This document shows positions 1-7,840 of a DNA stretch of 64,000 nt, one piece after another. Origin of the DNA: Orlajensenia leifsoniae (GTDB lineage Bacteria > Actinomycetota > Actinomycetes > Actinomycetales > Microbacteriaceae); assembly GCF_004570845.1 (NCBI RefSeq), contig NZ_SPQZ01000003.1, positions 310,001-374,000 on the forward strand, written 5' to 3'. Within the stretch, counting starts at the first letter, position 1. Each line of letters opens with the position of its first letter. Position numbers and translations under genes: made by a program. The notes under the pieces are model-generated. The model did not search any database. It was not told the origin of the DNA and worked only from the letters and a program-made list of their open reading frames with translations.

Positions 1-206
1 CGGCGATCATCTCGGCGCCGTTCACGTTCAGCACCCTCGTGTTCACGTCGTTCGCGGCGTTCGTGACCGCGAGCCCGTTCCTCGCGCTCGTGCTCGTCGG
101 TCGGTCGCGGCAGGAGGCACGGACGCACCGCGCCAGTACCAGCCCCGGCACCGGCACCGGCGGCCCTGGGACCACCGACACCGACCCCGCCGCCTCCGGC
201 TCCTAG
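1..206 (+). CDS. C-terminal fragment of a membrane protein (5' end outside window)
   Basis: An open frame enters at the window edge (first whole codon at base 3) and ends at TAG 204-206. The visible 67 residues start with a hydrophobic stretch rich in Ala, Phe, Leu and Val (a likely last membrane segment, about residues 1-33), then a short basic patch (GRSRQEARTHR) and a Gly/Thr/Ser/Pro-rich tail typical of a cytoplasmic or disordered end. The family cannot be told from this much; a transporter or exporter is plausible. Its stop codon overlaps the stop of the convergent ppc gene by two bases. Confidence 0.55.
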   Translation, partial: AIISAPFTFSTLVFTSFAAFVTASPFLALVLVGRSRQEARTHRASTSPGTGTGGPGTTDTDPAASGS

Positions 207-2857
207 CCGGTGTTCTGCAGTCCGGCGGCGACGCCGTTGACCGTGAAGAGCAGCAACCGCAGAGGCTCGGCTGCGGCATCCGACCCCTCAGCCGATCGCA
301 GGGCGCGCAACGCCCGCAGCTGAAGCAGGGAGAGCGCGTCGACGTACGGGCTGCGCAGGCGCACGGCGCGCTGCAGCACCGGACGGCGCTCGAGCAGCTC
401 GGAGTTGCCACTCGTGCGCAGCACCCATTCACGGGTGAGAGCCATCTCGTCGAGCACGAGATCGCGCAGGTCGTCGCGGGAGCCCAGGGCGAGATAGCGC
501 TCGGCGAGGCGCACATCCGTCTTCGCCAGAGACATCTCGACGTTGTCGATCATCGCGGCGAACAGCGGCCAGCGCGCATAGGCGGCCCGCAGCTCGTCGA
601 TGTCGCCGACGGCCTTGAGGGCCGTGCCGAGACCGAACCAGCCGGTGAGGTTGATGCGCGCCTGGGTCCACGAGAACACCCACGGAATGGCCCGCAGGTC
701 TTCGAGCGACTCCACCGAGAGTCCGCGGCGGGCTGGGCGAGAGCCGAGGGCCAGCAGCCCGATCTCCTCCATGGGGGTGACCTGCGCGAACCAGGGCGCG
801 AAGCCGTCGGCCTTCACCAGCTCGAAGAAGCGTTCGCGCGAGGTCTCGTCGAGGCGGTCGGCGAGCGAGCGGAACTCCGCCGCAGCCGCCCGGTTGGCCT
901 CCTCGTTCGCCGGGGCCGATGCGAGCAGCGCGGCGGAGGCCATCTGCTCGATGTGGCGCTCGGCGATGGACTGGTCGCCGTACTGCGCGAAGATGACCTC
1001 GCCCTGCTCGGTGAGCTTGAAGCGTCCGTCGACCGATCCGGGAGGCTGGGCCATCACGGCCTCGTTGGCCGGTCCACCTCCGCGTCCCAGGGCTCCGCCG
1101 CGTCCGTGGAACAGGGTGAGGACGATGTCGTTCTCGGCGGCCCACTCCGAGATGCGGGCCTGGGCGGTGTCGAGTGCGAGGGCTGCAGCCACGGGTCCGA
1201 CGTCCTTCGAGGAGTCGGAGTAGCCGAGCATCACCTCGACCTTGCGACCCGTCGCGGCGAGGCGGGCCTGCACGGCCGGGAGCTCGAGCATGCCGTTCAG
1301 GATGTCGACCGAGGCCTCGAGGTCGGCGAAGGTCTCGAACAGCGGCACGGCGTCGAGCACGGGGGCATCGGCCCCGAGGGCGGCATCCGCCAGCTCGTAG
1401 ACGGTGGCGAGATCCTCCGCACTCTGGGTGAACGAGACGATGTAGCGGCGCGAGGCGTTCACACCGTAGGTGTCCTGCAGCGTCTTGATGGTGCGGAAGA
1501 CGGCGAGCACCTCCTGGCTCATCTCGCCCAGTTCGCCGCCGGCGCGTACCTCGGCGAGAGTCTCGCGGTGCACCTTGGAGTGCTGGCGCACCTCGAGCTC
1601 GGCGAGGTGGAACCCGAAGGTCTGCACCTGCCACACCAGCGCCTGCAGCTCACCGTAGGCGCTGCGGCGTGCGCCGCCGGCACTGAGCGAGCTCTGGATG
1701 ACCCGCAGTTCGGCGATCAGCTCCTCGGGTCCGCTGTAGGCGAGAGCCTCGTCGCCCGTTCGCGTCGCGGCGATGCGAGACGCCACGACGAGCAGCACGC
1801 GGCGGTGCGGCTCGTGCGGGGCTCGTGTTCCGATCTGCGAGGCCACGGCAGCCGCCAGTTCGCTCTGGCGCTCCCACAGCGCCTTCAGATCAGCGGATGC
1901 CGGAGTGTCGCTGGAGTCGATCGTCAGCGTGCGACCGATGCGCGTCGCCGCCCGTTCCAGCCCGAACAGCACGTGCTCCGAGGCGATGCGGGCGGCCTCG
2001 AGGGTGGTGTCGGCCGTGACGAACGGATTGCCGTCGCGGTCGCCGCCGATCCAGGTTCCGAGGCGCATGAACGCGGGTGCCGCAGCGGGCGCGACCCCGG
2101 CGGCGTCGGGCTGCAGGGCGTCGTCGAGCATGCGGTAGACCCGCGGGACGACCTCGAACAGTGTCTGGTCGAAGATGCTCATCGCCGTGCGCACCTCGTC
2201 GAGCGGCGTGGGACGGGTCGTACGAATCGGCGACGTGCGCCACAGGGTGTCGATCTCCTCGAGCATCCGGCGGTGCACCTCGATGGCCGCCGAGCTGTCG
2301 GGGCGCACCACGTCGTGGCGGTCGAGCTGCTCCGAGATGCGGCGGATCGCGGATGCCACGGCCCGGCGCCGCGCCTCCGTCGGGTGCGCGGTCAGCACGG
2401 GGTGGAAGCGAAGCCCCTGCAGGCGGGCAGCGGCCTCGTCGGCGCCGACCTCGTCGACGAGGCGGGCGAGGGCTCCGGGGAGGGTGTCGCTGGCGGCATC
2501 CGTCTTCGACGTGTCACGCGAGCGCAGCACGCGCACACGGTGGTGCTCCTCGGCGAGGTTGACGAGGTGGAAGTAGACGGTGAACGCCCGCGCCACCTGC
2601 TCGGCGCGGGTGGGCGTGAACGACTCGACGAGCTCCTCGGCCGCCTCGATGGAGACGCGCCCGTCGCCCTCGTAGGCCTCGATCGCGAGGCCCCGCAGGC
2701 TCTCGACGTCGTGCAGCAGTTCGGGCCCGCCGGCCTCGGTGAGGATGCGGCCGAGCAGGCTGCCGAGCAGGCTCACGTCGGAGCGCAGAGCGTCGGCAAC
2801 ACCGCCTCGCACCACGTCGCGGCCGGGTTCTTCCAGGGGCGTCGAGATGAAAGTCAC
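203..2857 (-). CDS. ppc: Phosphoenolpyruvate carboxylase
   Basis: Cytosolic anaplerotic enzyme making oxaloacetate from PEP and bicarbonate. The 884-residue length fits the family. The catalytic His lies in VLTAHPTEA (His158). Further hallmarks are GYSDSSKDVG, the FHGRGG...GRGGGP loop, SWTQARINL, and the conserved C-terminal QNTG. The start is a GTG at 2857-2855: six bases upstream on the coding strand is a -10-like TAGTCT (2869-2864) and no Shine-Dalgarno is seen, so a leaderless transcript is likely. It is monocistronic, convergent with the preceding membrane gene, and the two stop codons overlap at 203-206. Allosteric control by acetyl-CoA or aspartate is known for the family but cannot be read here. 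Confidence 0.97.
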   Translation of the reverse strand: MTFISTPLEEPGRDVVRGGVADALRSDVSLLGSLLGRILTEAGGPELLHDVESLRGLAIEAYEGDGRVSIEAAEELVESFTPTRAEQVARAFTVYFHLVNLAEEHHRVRVLRSRDTSKTDAASDTLPGALARLVDEVGADEAAARLQGLRFHPVLTAHPTEARRRAVASAIRRISEQLDRHDVVRPDSSAAIEVHRRMLEEIDTLWRTSPIRTTRPTPLDEVRTAMSIFDQTLFEVVPRVYRMLDDALQPDAAGVAPAAAPAFMRLGTWIGGDRDGNPFVTADTTLEAARIASEHVLFGLERAATRIGRTLTIDSSDTPASADLKALWERQSELAAAVASQIGTRAPHEPHRRVLLVVASRIAATRTGDEALAYSGPEELIAELRVIQSSLSAGGARRSAYGELQALVWQVQTFGFHLAELEVRQHSKVHRETLAEVRAGGELGEMSQEVLAVFRTIKTLQDTYGVNASRRYIVSFTQSAEDLATVYELADAALGADAPVLDAVPLFETFADLEASVDILNGMLELPAVQARLAATGRKVEVMLGYSDSSKDVGPVAAALALDTAQARISEWAAENDIVLTLFHGRGGALGRGGGPANEAVMAQPPGSVDGRFKLTEQGEVIFAQYGDQSIAERHIEQMASAALLASAPANEEANRAAAAEFRSLADRLDETSRERFFELVKADGFAPWFAQVTPMEEIGLLALGSRPARRGLSVESLEDLRAIPWVFSWTQARINLTGWFGLGTALKAVGDIDELRAAYARWPLFAAMIDNVEMSLAKTDVRLAERYLALGSRDDLRDLVLDEMALTREWVLRTSGNSELLERRPVLQRAVRLRSPYVDALSLLQLRALRALRSAEGSDAAAEPLRLLLFTVNGVAAGLQNTG

Positions 2858-2892
2858 TCGCCGAGACTACGGCCTTCCCGTGTACGTCATGT
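2858..2892 (-). promoter_or_regulatory. Candidate leaderless promoter of ppc
   Basis: On the minus strand a -10-like hexamer TAGTCT (2869-2864) sits six bases before the GTG start of ppc, so transcription would begin at or next to the start codon. No clear -35 is seen. The same TAnnnT-N6-start arrangement recurs at several genes in this window. Confidence 0.45.
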
Positions 2893-2954
2893 TTCGCGTG
2901 CGTCTTCCGCTGACACCGTGGGGCTCCGGATGCCGCGGGCCCACGGCGCGAACC

Positions 2955-3278
2955 TCAGTCGAGGTGGAAGACCTCCGGGATGTCCTTCCACCACTCGCCC
3001 TCGGCACGATCGGCGAACGGTCGCTGCAGCGGCTCGCACACGGCCCACCACTCCTGCGTCGCGGGGTCGGCGGCGATAGCGGCCATGTCGGCCTCGAAGT
3101 CATTGCCGACGTACTCCATGTAGGAGAACAGCACGTCGCCGTGGCGGTAGATCGAGTAGTTCGTGACGTTGCTGCGGGTGAGCCTGTCGAGCACCGCGGG
3201 CCAGACGGCGGCGTGCAGGCGTTCGTACTCCTCGACGTTCTCCGGCGGCATGCCGATGACGGAGGCGAGCCGCTTCAC
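2955..3278 (-). CDS. L-rhamnose/L-fucose mutarotase (RhaM/DUF718 family)
   Basis: Interconverts alpha and beta anomers of a 6-deoxy-hexose before oxidation. At 107 residues it matches the small RhaM family; the N-terminal EYERLHAAVWP carries the conserved Tyr/His/Trp set, and the C-terminal EWW...DIPEVFHLD is typical. The GTG start (3278-3276) overlaps the stop of the upstream SDR gene (GTGA), so it is the last gene of the lactonase-FAH-SDR-mutarotase operon. Family members serve both L-rhamnose and L-fucose; this operon fits L-fucose at least as well. The sugar is inferred from context. Confidence 0.85.
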   Translation of the reverse strand: MKRLASVIGMPPENVEEYERLHAAVWPAVLDRLTRSNVTNYSIYRHGDVLFSYMEYVGNDFEADMAAIAADPATQEWWAVCEPLQRPFADRAEGEWWKDIPEVFHLD

Positions 3279-4057
3279 GAGCGTGCCGCCGCTGCGCGCA
3301 CGCGCAGGTGCGTGACGCCGCCGTCGACCTCGAGCGCCGTACCCGTCGTCGAGCCCGAGAGCGGGCTGGCGAGGTAGGCGATCGCGGCCGCCACCTCGAC
3401 GGGCTCGACCATGCGGCCCGTCGCCTGCCGCGCGTCGAGGGCGGCTCGCTCTGCGGCCGGGTCGGCGAAGCCGGCCAGCATCCGATCGACGAAGGGAGTC
3501 GCGACGGTGCCGGGGCTGACGCAGTTCACACGGATGCCGTCGCCGACGTGATCCGTGGCCATCGCGTACGTCAGCGCGAGCACGGCGCCCTTCGACGCCG
3601 CATAGAGGGCGCGCTGCGGGAGGCCGTTGAGCGCGGCGATGGAGCACAGGTTCACGATGGCAGCGGCATCCGACGCCCGCAGGAAGGGCAGGGCTGCTGC
3701 TGTCACGCGCGCCATGCCGACCACGTTGATGTCGAGCACGCGCGCCCACTCGGCGTCGTCGTTCTCCTCGACCGTGCCGACGGCACTGATGCCGGCGTTG
3801 TTCACGACGATGTCGATGCCGCCGAGGGCGTCGGCGATGGCTGCGACGGCCAGGTTCACCGAGTCGCGGTCCGACACGTCTGCGACGAAGCCGTGCAGCG
3901 GCTCGGGCAGCCCGTCGATGGCGCGGTCGAGCACGGCCACGCGGGCTCCACGGTCGGCGAGCGTCTGCGCCGTCGCCAGGCCGATGCCCGAGGCGCCGCC
4001 CGTCACGAGGGCGACGAGGCCGTCGAACTCCCCGGCGCTCACTCCCGCGGCGCTCAT
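3275..4057 (-). CDS. SDR-family NAD(P)-dependent oxidoreductase, likely 2-keto-3-deoxy-L-fuconate (or rhamnonate) dehydrogenase
   Basis: A 260-residue classical short-chain dehydrogenase: TGGASGIG nucleotide loop (residues 19-26), NNAG, a Ser in CSIAALNG and YAASK as catalytic Tyr/Lys. The ATG at 4057 overlaps the upstream FAH stop (ATGA), which sets the start; a longer frame upstream is not used. Placed between an FAH hydrolase and a mutarotase, it most likely oxidises the 4-hydroxyl of the 2-keto-3-deoxy sugar acid to give the diketo substrate of the FAH enzyme. A role as the first sugar dehydrogenase is the alternative. Confidence 0.82.
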   Translation of the reverse strand: MSAAGVSAGEFDGLVALVTGGASGIGLATAQTLADRGARVAVLDRAIDGLPEPLHGFVADVSDRDSVNLAVAAIADALGGIDIVVNNAGISAVGTVEENDDAEWARVLDINVVGMARVTAAALPFLRASDAAAIVNLCSIAALNGLPQRALYAASKGAVLALTYAMATDHVGDGIRVNCVSPGTVATPFVDRMLAGFADPAAERAALDARQATGRMVEPVEVAAAIAYLASPLSGSTTGTALEVDGGVTHLRVRAAAARS

Positions 4058-4917
4058 GCCTGCACCAGCGTCTGTCGTGCGCTGCCGAGACCGTCGATCT
4101 CGAGCTCGACCACGTCGCCGGCACGCAGGTAGGGGTTGCCCTCGATGCCGAGGGCGACGCCGGCCGGGGTGCCCGTGTTGATGACGTCTCCCGGATGCAG
4201 CACCATGAACTGGCTCACGTACCAGATGACGTGCGCCACGGAGAAGAGCATGTTGGCTGTGGTGCCGTCCTGTCGGACGGTGCCGTTCACGCTGAGCCGC
4301 AGCCCGAGCGCCTGCGGGTCGCCGACCTGATCGGCCGGGACGAGCTCGGGTCCGAAGGGGTTGAACGTCTCGCAGCTCTTGCCCTTGTCCCACTGGCCGC
4401 CGCGCTCGAGCTGGAACTCGCGCTCCGACACGTCGTGCGAGACCGCGTATCCGGCCACGTGGGCGAGGGCGTCATCGGGCGAGTCCAGGTAGCGGGCCGT
4501 CGTGCCGATCACGACGCCGAGCTCGACCTCCCAGTCGGTCTTCTCCGATCCGCGTGGGATGAGCACGTCGTCGAAGGGGCCGACCATGGTCGTCGCATCC
4601 TTCATGAAGATCACGGGCTCGGCCGGGAGGGCGGCCCCGGTCTCCTCGGCGTGGTCTCGGTAGTTGAGGCCGATGCAGACGATCTTGCCCGGCCGCGCGA
4701 TGGGGGCGCCGACCCGCTGGTCGGCAGCACCCTCGAGTTCGGGCAGGTCGGTGAGCGCCGCGCGCAGGCGGGCGATGCCGTCGGCGGCGAGGAACGCGCC
4801 GTCGAAGTCGTCCGTGACGCTGCGGGCGTCGAGGGTGCGGCCGTCGACCTGAACGACGGGGATCTCGGAGCCCGCCTCGCCGAGGCGGGCGAGGCTGATG
4901 GGAGTGCTGGTGGTCAC
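4054..4917 (-). CDS. Fumarylacetoacetate hydrolase-family protein, likely 2,4-diketo-3-deoxy-L-fuconate hydrolase
   Basis: 287 residues with the FAH fold: GLNYRDHAEE, metal-binding WEVELGVVIG (Glu-x-Glu), a downstream conserved Asp in AVSHDVSERE and the NTGTPAGV active-site loop. It would cleave the diketo acid to pyruvate plus lactate (acylpyruvase chemistry). The start is GTG 4917, preceded by a strong AGGAGG about seven bases away and overlapping the upstream amidohydrolase stop (GTGA). The sequence is also like ureidoglycolate lyases and 5-carboxymethyl-2-hydroxymuconate isomerases; the sugar-acid assignment comes from the operon. Confidence 0.85.
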   Translation of the reverse strand: MTTSTPISLARLGEAGSEIPVVQVDGRTLDARSVTDDFDGAFLAADGIARLRAALTDLPELEGAADQRVGAPIARPGKIVCIGLNYRDHAEETGAALPAEPVIFMKDATTMVGPFDDVLIPRGSEKTDWEVELGVVIGTTARYLDSPDDALAHVAGYAVSHDVSEREFQLERGGQWDKGKSCETFNPFGPELVPADQVGDPQALGLRLSVNGTVRQDGTTANMLFSVAHVIWYVSQFMVLHPGDVINTGTPAGVALGIEGNPYLRAGDVVELEIDGLGSARQTLVQA

Positions 4918-5816
4918 GAGGTCTCCTCCTGGAGGTCGGTGGCGGGGGCGGTGCTGGAGTCGGGGAGTGCGAGGTCGAGGGAGTAGAAGTCGACGGCGCT
5001 GCCGGCGAGGATGCGCGCCCGTTCGCTCTCGTCGAGGTCGGCGAGCAGCCCGGCGATGCCGGCGAACACCCTGGCGTAGCCGCCGGCGATGAGCGAGACC
5101 GGCCAGTCGCCGCCGTACAGCAGGCGATCGGGGCCGAACACCTCGAGGGCGTGATCGAAGACCGGGCGGATGCCGTCGACGGTCCAGTCCGCCGGGTCGC
5201 CGACGGCGGAGTACAGACCGGAGACCTTGCCGAAGACGAGGGGGTTCTCGGCGGCCCGGGCGAGAAGCGACCGCCACGGCTCGTCGTCGGCAGCGCCGAT
5301 CGGCGGCTTGTTGAGGTGATCGAGAACGATGCGGAGCCGCGGATGCCGTTCCGAGATCGCGACGACTGCCTGCAGGTGCTCCGGCAGCACGCCCACGACG
5401 TCGAACGGCACTCCAGCCTCCTCGAGCAGGCCGAGGGTCGCGTCGACATCGTCGCGCAGGAGCCAGTTCGGGTCGCTGCGGTCGTGGATGAGGTTGCGCA
5501 CGCCGCAGAACAGCGGCTCACGCTGCAGTTCGGCGAGACGCTGGGCCGCCCGGTCGGGCTCGTGCAGCGGAACGTAGCCGACGACCCCCAGCACCTGCGG
5601 CGAGCGCCGCGCGACCTCGAGCATGTACTCGGTGTCCTCGTCGTTGTCGGCCGACTGCACCAGGACGCTTCCTGTGATCCCGGCTGCGGCGAACGACGGC
5701 AGCACCTCCTCCATCGGGATCGAGCGATGCAGGATGCCGGCATCCGGACCCAACCACGCGTACTCGGCCCGGTTCAGGTCCCAGACGTGCTGGTGCGAAT
5801 CGATGATGACGCTCAC
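4914..5816 (-). CDS. Amidohydrolase-superfamily lactonase, likely L-fucono-/L-rhamnono-lactonase
   Basis: 300 residues of the COG3618 amidohydrolase group. The metal-binding DSHQHVWD is at the N-terminus (His8, His10), later VRNLIHDR and DHLNKP near residue 185, and GGDWPVS near the C-terminus. In the L-fucose and L-rhamnose oxidative pathways members hydrolyse the 1,4- or 1,5-lactone. GTG start 5816 with GAGGGGG seven bases upstream. First gene of a four-gene minus-strand operon, divergent from a GntR regulator. No fuconate dehydratase is encoded in the operon. Confidence 0.84.
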   Translation of the reverse strand: MSVIIDSHQHVWDLNRAEYAWLGPDAGILHRSIPMEEVLPSFAAAGITGSVLVQSADNDEDTEYMLEVARRSPQVLGVVGYVPLHEPDRAAQRLAELQREPLFCGVRNLIHDRSDPNWLLRDDVDATLGLLEEAGVPFDVVGVLPEHLQAVVAISERHPRLRIVLDHLNKPPIGAADDEPWRSLLARAAENPLVFGKVSGLYSAVGDPADWTVDGIRPVFDHALEVFGPDRLLYGGDWPVSLIAGGYARVFAGIAGLLADLDESERARILAGSAVDFYSLDLALPDSSTAPATDLQEETS

Positions 5817-5902
5817 GGGCGCCCCCTCGTCTCATGTGCGGTGATGGGCAAAGATCTGATGACTGTCGGCTCAGCAACGCGGCGCCAGCCTAGGATGTGC
5901 CC
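5817..5902. promoter_or_regulatory. Divergent promoter region, lactonase operon / GntR
   Basis: These 86 bases separate the lactonase operon from gntR. The plus-strand hexamer TAGGAT (5891-5896) lies six bases before the ATG of gntR (5903), giving a leaderless arrangement. An AT-richer stretch with CTGA...TCAG half-sites (about 5855-5875) could be the GntR operator, but the symmetry is weak. Confidence 0.4.
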
Positions 5903-6670
5903 ATGGCCACACGCACCGCAGACGGCGAGACGCCGCGTTCGCAGTCGAACGTGGTGATCGACGGCATCCGCGAGATGCTCACCAGCGGTCGCCTCGTCGC
6001 CGGAGCCAGGCTTCCGGTCGAGAAGGACCTGTGCGCCATGCTCGGGGTCTCGCGCGGATCGCTGCGCGAGGGCGTGCGCGCTCTCGTGGTGCTGGGCGTG
6101 CTCGAGACCAGGCAGGGCGACGGCACCTACGTCACCGATCTCGGGCCGAGCCAGCTGTTCGAGCCGCTCGGCTTCCTGGCAGACCTGCAGTCGCCCGAGA
6201 ACAGCGTGCACCTGCTCGGGGTTCGTCGCGTGCTCGAGCCGGAGGCGGCCGCCCACGCCGCCCTGAACATGAGCGATGCCGACCTCGAGGCTGCCGGGCG
6301 CATCCTCGACCGCGGCGACGCGCTGCTCGCCGACGAGCCGGGCATGGACCTCGAGGCCACCATCGACGTCGACACCGACTTCCACCGCCTCATCGCGCAC
6401 GCCAGCGGCAACCCGGCGTTCGCGGCGATCATCGAGGCCCTCGTCGGGCGCACGGCCCGAGCCCGGCTGTGGCGCGCCATCCACGAGCACGGAGCCGTGC
6501 GCGAGACCCAGCGGGAGCACCGTGCCATCCTCGACGCCCTGATCGCCCGCGATCCCGATCGCGCGCGCATCCGCATGTCGGTGCACGTGCTCGGAGTCGA
6601 GGAGTCCACCGCGATGCACTTCGGCGAGACGGATGCCGCTGCCGAGGCTGACGGCGGCGGCGCGGGCTGA
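5903..6670 (+). CDS. GntR-family (FadR/FCD subfamily) transcriptional regulator
   Basis: 255 residues. N-terminal winged helix about residues 10-75 with a GntR-type recognition helix (LGVSRGSLREGVRAL) and the wing QGDGTYV; the C-terminal FCD domain (about 95-240) has the usual Asp/His metal ligands (DTDFHRLI, VREHRAIL-like QREHRAIL). It most likely responds to a sugar acid and controls the divergent lactonase operon. ATG 5903 is chosen over the in-frame GTG at 5897 because the GTG sits immediately after the -10 hexamer. Its stop is four bases from the stop of the convergent aldo/keto reductase. Confidence 0.88.
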   Translation: MATRTADGETPRSQSNVVIDGIREMLTSGRLVAGARLPVEKDLCAMLGVSRGSLREGVRALVVLGVLETRQGDGTYVTDLGPSQLFEPLGFLADLQSPENSVHLLGVRRVLEPEAAAHAALNMSDADLEAAGRILDRGDALLADEPGMDLEATIDVDTDFHRLIAHASGNPAFAAIIEALVGRTARARLWRAIHEHGAVRETQREHRAILDALIARDPDRARIRMSVHVLGVEESTAMHFGETDAAAEADGGGAG

Positions 6671-6674
6671 CCGC

Positions 6675-7646
6675 TCAGCCACGGCGCACCAGGCCGCGGT
6701 CGTCGAGTGCCGCCCAGAACTCCGCCGGGATCTCGCGCTCGTAGCGCTCGGCCGTTCCGCGCACCTGCTCCGCCGTGCGCATTCCGACGACCACCGAGAC
6801 GACCGCCGGATGCCGCAGCGGATAGGCGATGGCCGCCTCGGGCAGCGTGATGCCGAACTCCTCGCAGACGTCGGCGATGGCGTTGGCCTTCGCGATCAGC
6901 TCGGCCGGAGCCGGGGCGTAGTCGTACAGGGCGTTCGCGGGCGGACGCGGCTGCGACAGGAGCCCGGAGTTGTAGACGGCGGCGGCCACGATCCCGACAC
7001 CGCGCTCCTCGGCGAGCGGCAACAGCTCGTCGAGAGCACCCTGTTCGAGCAGGGTGTATCGACCGGCCAGCATGATCACGTCGACATCGTGGCGGCGCAC
7101 GAACTCGGCCGGCATCGCCGACTGGTTCATGCCGGCGCCGACGGCGCGCACCACGCCCTCCTCGCGCAGCTCGATGAGCGCGGGGATGGCCTCTGCGTGG
7201 GCCTCCTGCCCGTGATCGTCGGGGTCGTGCAGGTAGGCGATGTCGATGCGGTCGAGGCCGAGCCGCTCGAGGCTCCCGTGCACCGACCGTCGGATGCCGT
7301 CGCGGCTCAGGTCCCACTCGCGGCGCACCGTGGCCGGCACGGCGAAGCCGCCGTCGTCCATGGTGCCCTCCGGATACCCGCTCGGCACGAGGAGGCGACC
7401 CGCCTTCGTCGACAGCACGTACTCGTCCCGCGGGCGGTCGGCCAGGGCAGGGCCGAGGCGGCGTTCCGAGAGGCCCAGTCCGTAGTGCGGTGCCGTGTCG
7501 AAGTAGCGGATGCCGGCATCCCATGCGGCGTCGACCGCTGCGCGGGCCTCGGCATCCGTCGTCTCCCGATAGAGGTTGCCGAGCTGGGCGGCGCCCATCC
7601 CGAGTTCGGTGAGGGGCAGGGCCGACCTCAACGTGCGACTCAACAT
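6675..7646 (-). CDS. Aldo/keto reductase, likely L-fucose (D-threo-aldose) 1-dehydrogenase
   Basis: 323 residues, (beta/alpha)8 aldo/keto reductase with the catalytic tetrad visible: Asp50 and Tyr55 in FDTAPHYG, Lys81 in STKAG, His140 in IAYLHDPDD. The whole sequence resembles the D-threo-aldose/L-fucose dehydrogenase group (EC 1.1.1.122), which gives the lactone used by the amidohydrolase nearby. Start ATG 7646 has GGAGG seven bases upstream and matches the family N-terminus; a longer frame to 7706 is unlikely. It is separated from the lactonase operon only by the GntR gene, so the pathway is split across two minus-strand units. Confidence 0.87.
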   Translation of the reverse strand: MLSRTLRSALPLTELGMGAAQLGNLYRETTDAEARAAVDAAWDAGIRYFDTAPHYGLGLSERRLGPALADRPRDEYVLSTKAGRLLVPSGYPEGTMDDGGFAVPATVRREWDLSRDGIRRSVHGSLERLGLDRIDIAYLHDPDDHGQEAHAEAIPALIELREEGVVRAVGAGMNQSAMPAEFVRRHDVDVIMLAGRYTLLEQGALDELLPLAEERGVGIVAAAVYNSGLLSQPRPPANALYDYAPAPAELIAKANAIADVCEEFGITLPEAAIAYPLRHPAVVSVVVGMRTAEQVRGTAERYEREIPAEFWAALDDRGLVRRG

Positions 7647-7840
7647 CGAGGAACCTCCACAGCGACGGGCAAGGGTGCCCCTAAAGATTAGATCAATTGG
7701 TTCCAAAAGACCATTTCTCTGCGATAATCAAGTGGTACTCGCCCAATTGATTGGGTGAATCACCCGACATCGAGGATGCCGCCGGGCCAGAAGGCACGCT
7801 GGATCTGCTCGATTCGTCAGATCACTGCCCAGGAGGCTCA
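7647..7840. promoter_or_regulatory. Divergent promoter/operator region with CAATTG inverted repeats
   Basis: This AT-rich 194-base gap separates the aldo/keto reductase (minus) from the KDG operon (plus). CCCAATTGATTGGG (7742-7755) is an inverted repeat with 6-bp arms. CCAATTGAT within it (7743-7751) is the reverse complement of ATCAATTGG at 7692-7700. TGGT-N8-ACCA spans about 7698-7713. A possible plus-strand -10 is GATAAT (7723-7728). These are good candidates for GntR/FCD or LacI-type operators serving both transcripts. AGGAGG for the dehydrogenase is at 7831-7836. Confidence 0.5.

Noticed and set aside
953-3079. 708-codon plus-strand frame opposite ppc
   Set aside because: Antisense shadow of an unmistakable PEP carboxylase; composition is that of reverse-read codons (rich in Gly, Val, Glu, His, Arg).
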